A stretch of DNA of 7,129 nucleotides. Source: JAFAQB01 sp045808425 (GTDB taxonomy: Archaea; Thermoproteota; Nitrososphaeria; Nitrososphaerales; Nitrososphaeraceae). Positions 5,136 through 7,129 of the stretch are shown here, one piece after another. The stretch spans positions 1 to 7,129 of the forward strand of contig JBJMFM010000037.1 of the NCBI GenBank assembly GCA_045808425.1, given 5' to 3'. Position 1 is the first letter of the stretch. Each line of letters opens with the position of its first letter. Position numbers and translations under genes: made by a program. The notes under the pieces were generated by a model. It searched no databases and was not told the origin of the DNA. It was given only the letters and a program-made list of their open reading frames with translations.

Positions 5136-5864
5136 TTATCTTTCCTTGAGCCGGCCACGTCCCGTTTTTCTTGGCGAGATAATTCCAACCTTTCGTCCTG
5201 GCGGAGTAGTTCTGCCAACTGATGACTGACGACCAATATGTTGGTGTCTCCCACCACCATGTGGGTGAAAAACCGCCGCCTGCGCAATGCCTCTGACCGT
5301 TGGATATAGTCTTCCACGCGCCTGCATATATTTTGCTTTGTTACCTGCCTTTAGAAATGGTTTTTCTTTTTTTCCTGCTCCAGCAACTACCCCAACCATG
5401 GCCCTGCATTTTGGGTTGATCGTAAAAAACTTGCCAGACGGGAATTTTATTGTCACGCCTTCAGCGCTATGAGCAAAAATAATTGCAGAAGAACCAGCAG
5501 ATTTTATTAACTTGCCGCCGTCACCAAAGTTCTTCTCAATATTGCAAATTGGAGTTCCGTCTGGAATCGATTCTAACGATAAAATATTTCTCGCCGTCGC
5601 TCTAGCCCCAACTCCCACTTCTACTTTACTTCCAACGCTAGTACCTTCAGGAGCTGGAACATAAGATAGTGTGCCATCATCAAATTGAATCTTCGCCAGT
5701 GGAGCATCTCTTCCTCTCTCATGTATAATATCTATGACGTTACCAGAATGATATTCGCCTAATCTGAAATTCGGATACTTAGCAGGAGCTATCTTTCCAA
5801 CTGTAATTGCTCTAAATTGCTTGCCCCCTTTACCCCTTCTACGTACTAATGTCCGTTTACCCAA
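5136..5864 (-). CDS. rpl2: Large ribosomal subunit protein uL2 (archaeal L2), 242 aa
   Basis: Essential 50S protein that binds domain IV of 23S rRNA, supports subunit association and reaches near the peptidyl-transferase centre. Landmarks are RRRGKGGKQFRA (8-19) at the rRNA-binding N terminus, the core GDGGKLIKSAGSSA (114-127), and the signature HPHGGGRHQH (200-209). H200 corresponds to E. coli H229, and the E. coli Asp before it is Phe here. The basic tail PPGRKVGIISPRKTGRGR is also present. The frame is open upstream, with a TTG at 5888 and another at 5864. The second gives MGKRTLVRRRGKGG, the usual archaeal N terminus, and fits a TATA-like run at 5895-5906. The first would add eight unconserved residues. 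No other ribosomal gene lies within the flanking sequence, so L2 stands apart from the L3-L4-L23 and S19-L22-S3 partners it usually has. The frames at 5075-5317 (-) and 5287-5472 (+) are shadows. Confidence 0.96.
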   Translation of the reverse strand: MGKRTLVRRRGKGGKQFRAITVGKIAPAKYPNFRLGEYHSGNVIDIIHERGRDAPLAKIQFDDGTLSYVPAPEGTSVGSKVEVGVGARATARNILSLESIPDGTPICNIEKNFGDGGKLIKSAGSSAIIFAHSAEGVTIKFPSGKFFTINPKCRAMVGVVAGAGKKEKPFLKAGNKAKYMQARGRLYPTVRGIAQAAVFHPHGGGRHQHIGRQSSVGRTTPPGRKVGIISPRKTGRGRLKER

Positions 5865-5894
5865 TTCTTGTGATAATAACCCAAACAATAGGTG

Positions 5895-5906
5895 ATTTAA
5901 ATTTAT
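5895..5906 (-). promoter_or_regulatory. TATA-like element of the uL2 gene
   Basis: Minus-strand ataaatttaaat, centred about 36 nt before the TTG at 5864, predicts a transcript start near 5875 and a leader of about 10 nt. It is too close to the upstream TTG at 5888 to serve it, which supports the shorter uL2. It overlaps the left end of the exported-protein remnant on the other strand. Confidence 0.4.
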
Positions 5907-6126
5907 GGTAGAACGGATTATGGCTTCGGTGTAAGAATAAGATATAGCTTGGATGTCGCAGTTAACCCCTTACCACAAGATGGCGCAATCGGAATTGAGC
6001 TAGCCAGAGATACAATAGACTCAAAATGCCACTGGTAAGGATGTGCCATTTGTTGTTGAGATGGATGGTCAAAGGATAAGCGGCGAGCGAACAAGAATAT
6101 GCACTGGATCATTTTTTACTGCTTAG
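5901..6126 (+). pseudogene. Frameshifted 3' fragment of a probable exported beta-domain protein
   Basis: Frame 3, open from 5901 (after TAA 5898-5900) to TAA 6036-6038, has no ATG at its head. It reads GFGVRIRYSLDVAV, then NPLPQDGAIGIELARDTIDSK. The sense continues one base over, in frame 1, from 6028 to TAG 6124-6126: ATGKDVPFVVEMDGQRISGE. Together these resemble the repeated beta-sandwich unit of Nitrososphaerota secreted proteins, in which a 'GxIxIxIPRxxIDAKxGxKDxxFxVxVDGE' pattern ends each domain. That comparison is from memory, not a search. The N-terminal part and signal peptide are absent, since uL2 with its promoter lies directly upstream. A single-base insertion near 6024-6027 explains the frame change. 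A third piece in frame 3 after 6126 (EIATIGLTNFIIRRKT) could be the eroded C terminus. Clearly coding in character, clearly not an intact gene. Confidence 0.6.
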
Positions 6127-6545
6127 AGATAGCGACTATTGGACTGACTAATTTCATCATAAGAAGAAAAACGGAAGTTTATTGTATTTAGAATAGATGT
6201 AGAGCATAGTAAAATTGAATATATATTATCATCTACTTTTATGAATCTGGTGGTGATGTTTATTATTAATGATAGATCCTAATATTGAACTGCCGCTACT
6301 GCTATTTGGAATAAATAATACCTGTCTAGACGATACATATTTCGAAAACTTATAGATATTTTATCATCAAAAGCTCTTTTGTTTGCAGTAGATTAGAGAA
6401 AACTTTGTCTTATAATGTATAGACCTAAAAGGAAAGGCATGGCCTCTATGCAACAAGGGAACTAATACTCCTGCTCCATAATATTACTGTACGTAGTGTT
6501 TTAATGTAAAATCTCTTCATTGATTTTAGGATATGCAGCCCATTT
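6127..6545. other. About 420 nt without an intact gene; scattered coding-like pieces
   Basis: Plus frame 1, 6163-6282, reads KRKFIVFRIDVEHSKIEYI and then a hydrophobic end; it follows a stop and has no early ATG. Plus frame 2 has a 28-codon frame from ATG 6269 (MIDPNIELPLLLFGINN). After three stops the same frame gives CIDLKGKAWPLCNKGTNTPA at 6416-6478. None is recognisable and none is long enough to call. The piecewise, protein-like character suggests old genes worn down by mutation, but chance cannot be excluded. Confidence 0.35.
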
Positions 6546-6683
6546 CTATTTATCAGAACCTGCATCTTTATCAACTATCCTTTTTCTGGACTTTGATTGC
6601 TGTTTACGTGCTGCCTCTATGTTATCTTCTCTTATTTCCTCTAACTTGTCGTAATTTCCATCTTCTTCATAGACATCATTCAA
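6546..6683 (-). CDS. Small highly charged ORF, 45 aa, possibly the tail of a decayed gene
   Basis: Not recognised. The minus-strand frame from TTG 6683 to TAG 6546-6548 encodes an acidic then basic helical protein. It begins DVYEEDGNYDKLEEIREDN, passes through IEAARKQQSKSRKRIV, and ends DKDAGSDK. The regular charged-residue pattern suggests a single amphipathic or coiled-coil helix, and codon choice is protein-like. A stop lies three codons upstream of the TTG. The neighbouring frame upstream reads KVYYFKSPFDI, so the annotated start may just follow a frameshift. A TATA-like run (tttatttatatag on the minus strand, about 6726-6738) sits upstream. It could be a free-standing small protein or the conserved C terminus of a broken one. 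The plus-strand frame at 6533-6736 is its shadow. Confidence 0.42.
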   Translation of the reverse strand: MNDVYEEDGNYDKLEEIREDNIEAARKQQSKSRKRIVDKDAGSDK

Positions 6684-6724
6684 ATAATATCAAATGGAGA
6701 TTTGAAATAATAAACCTTTTTGAT

Positions 6725-6906
6725 CTATATAAATAAATGAAATACACTCCTAGTTCTTAAGCATGATTTGAAAGGCGTCTTCCTCTGATCGATACTATCA
6801 ATCGAGAAGGTTTCTATCTGAGGATGGTTGTAATTACCAGTGTCAGGTACAGTAATTGAGTAAAGTTTGTCTTGGATTCACCTAACCCGCTAATTACATG
6901 GATTCA
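6725..6906 (-). pseudogene. Coding-like remnant in two or more frames, product unknown
   Basis: On the minus strand, the frame 6877-6725 reads KLYSITVPDTGNYNHPQ, IETFSIDSIDQRKTPFK and a short tail to TAG. There is no start codon at its head; it opens directly after a TGA. Just upstream, the adjacent frame reads HVISGLGESKTNF (to about 6865). The join falls near 6870-6880 and is a one-base shift. A still earlier frame (6958-6890) reads DILGDDVFTYFLYMNP. The chained pieces look like one worn gene of at least 75 codons. No family is recognised, though the Thr/Ile/Asp beta-rich style fits an exported protein. Low to moderate confidence because each piece is short. Confidence 0.33.
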
Positions 6907-6958
6907 TATACAGAAAGTATGTAAATACATCATCACCTAGGATGTCAATTAGGCAGTG

Positions 6959-7129
6959 TCAGAGATCTATTTAATGTGTTAACAACATGATCTTACCACA
7001 AAACTATTTTCACATGTGGATAAAAACATTCCCACAAGTAGAGGCTTCAAATAAGATGATAAACTATCATATTATACCATATGACAACAGCTTATGTGTT
7101 AGTTCTATGTAATTACAGTTACTCTGAAT
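6959..7129. other. Right-edge region, nothing supported
   Basis: Short frames only on both strands. A 6-bp inverted repeat with a 3-nt loop (atgata/tatcat, 7056-7070) is too weak to name. Nothing else seen before the window ends. Confidence 0.4.

Noticed and set aside
5918..6112. 64-codon minus-strand frame upstream of uL2
   Set aside because: Antisense to the coding-like exported-protein fragment and without recognisable motifs.
7056..7070. Short inverted repeat atgata/tatcat
   Set aside because: Six base pairs of A/T-rich stem, no T-tract or gene end beside it; expected by chance.

Overview
The window is AT-rich (roughly two thirds A+T by eye) and reads as a chromosomal segment of an ammonia-oxidising archaeon of the Nitrososphaerota (Thaumarchaeota). 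A low-GC soil lineage such as Nitrosocosmicus is my best guess. Evidence is the archaeal-type ribosomal protein uL2 with a TTG start, TATA-box promoters about 25 nt upstream of leaderless or nearly leaderless starts, an oligo-T terminator after uL2, an exported protein with a C-terminal membrane anchor, and a remnant resembling the secreted beta-domain proteins common in this phylum. The lineage call is inference from composition and style, not from a marker search.

Layout, left to right. 1-367: broken DtxR-family metal-dependent repressor, cut by the window edge and frameshifted twice. 330-476: a 48-codon membrane-protein ORF overlapping its end in another frame. 681-893: possible small membrane protein. 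912-1739: intact alpha/beta-hydrolase. 1860-2223: probable decayed coding stretch behind a strong TATA box. 2311-2526 (+) and 2527-2922 (-): a two-helix membrane protein and a winged-helix protein whose stop codons abut. 3343-4056 (+) and 4053-4721 (-): a secreted, membrane-anchored protein of unknown function and endonuclease III, overlapping tail to tail by 4 nt. 5136-5864 (-): ribosomal protein uL2. 5901-6126 (+): frameshifted tail of a probable exported protein. 6127-7129: no intact large gene; one small charged ORF (6546-6683, -) and a frame-jumping coding-like stretch (6725-6906, -).

There is no operon of consequence. Genes are monocistronic with their own promoters or arranged in convergent pairs, and the functions (DNA repair, translation, hydrolase, metal regulation) do not form one pathway. 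The main theme is gene decay between intact housekeeping genes. I found no CRISPR array, transposase, tRNA or rRNA, and no convincing new multi-gene system.
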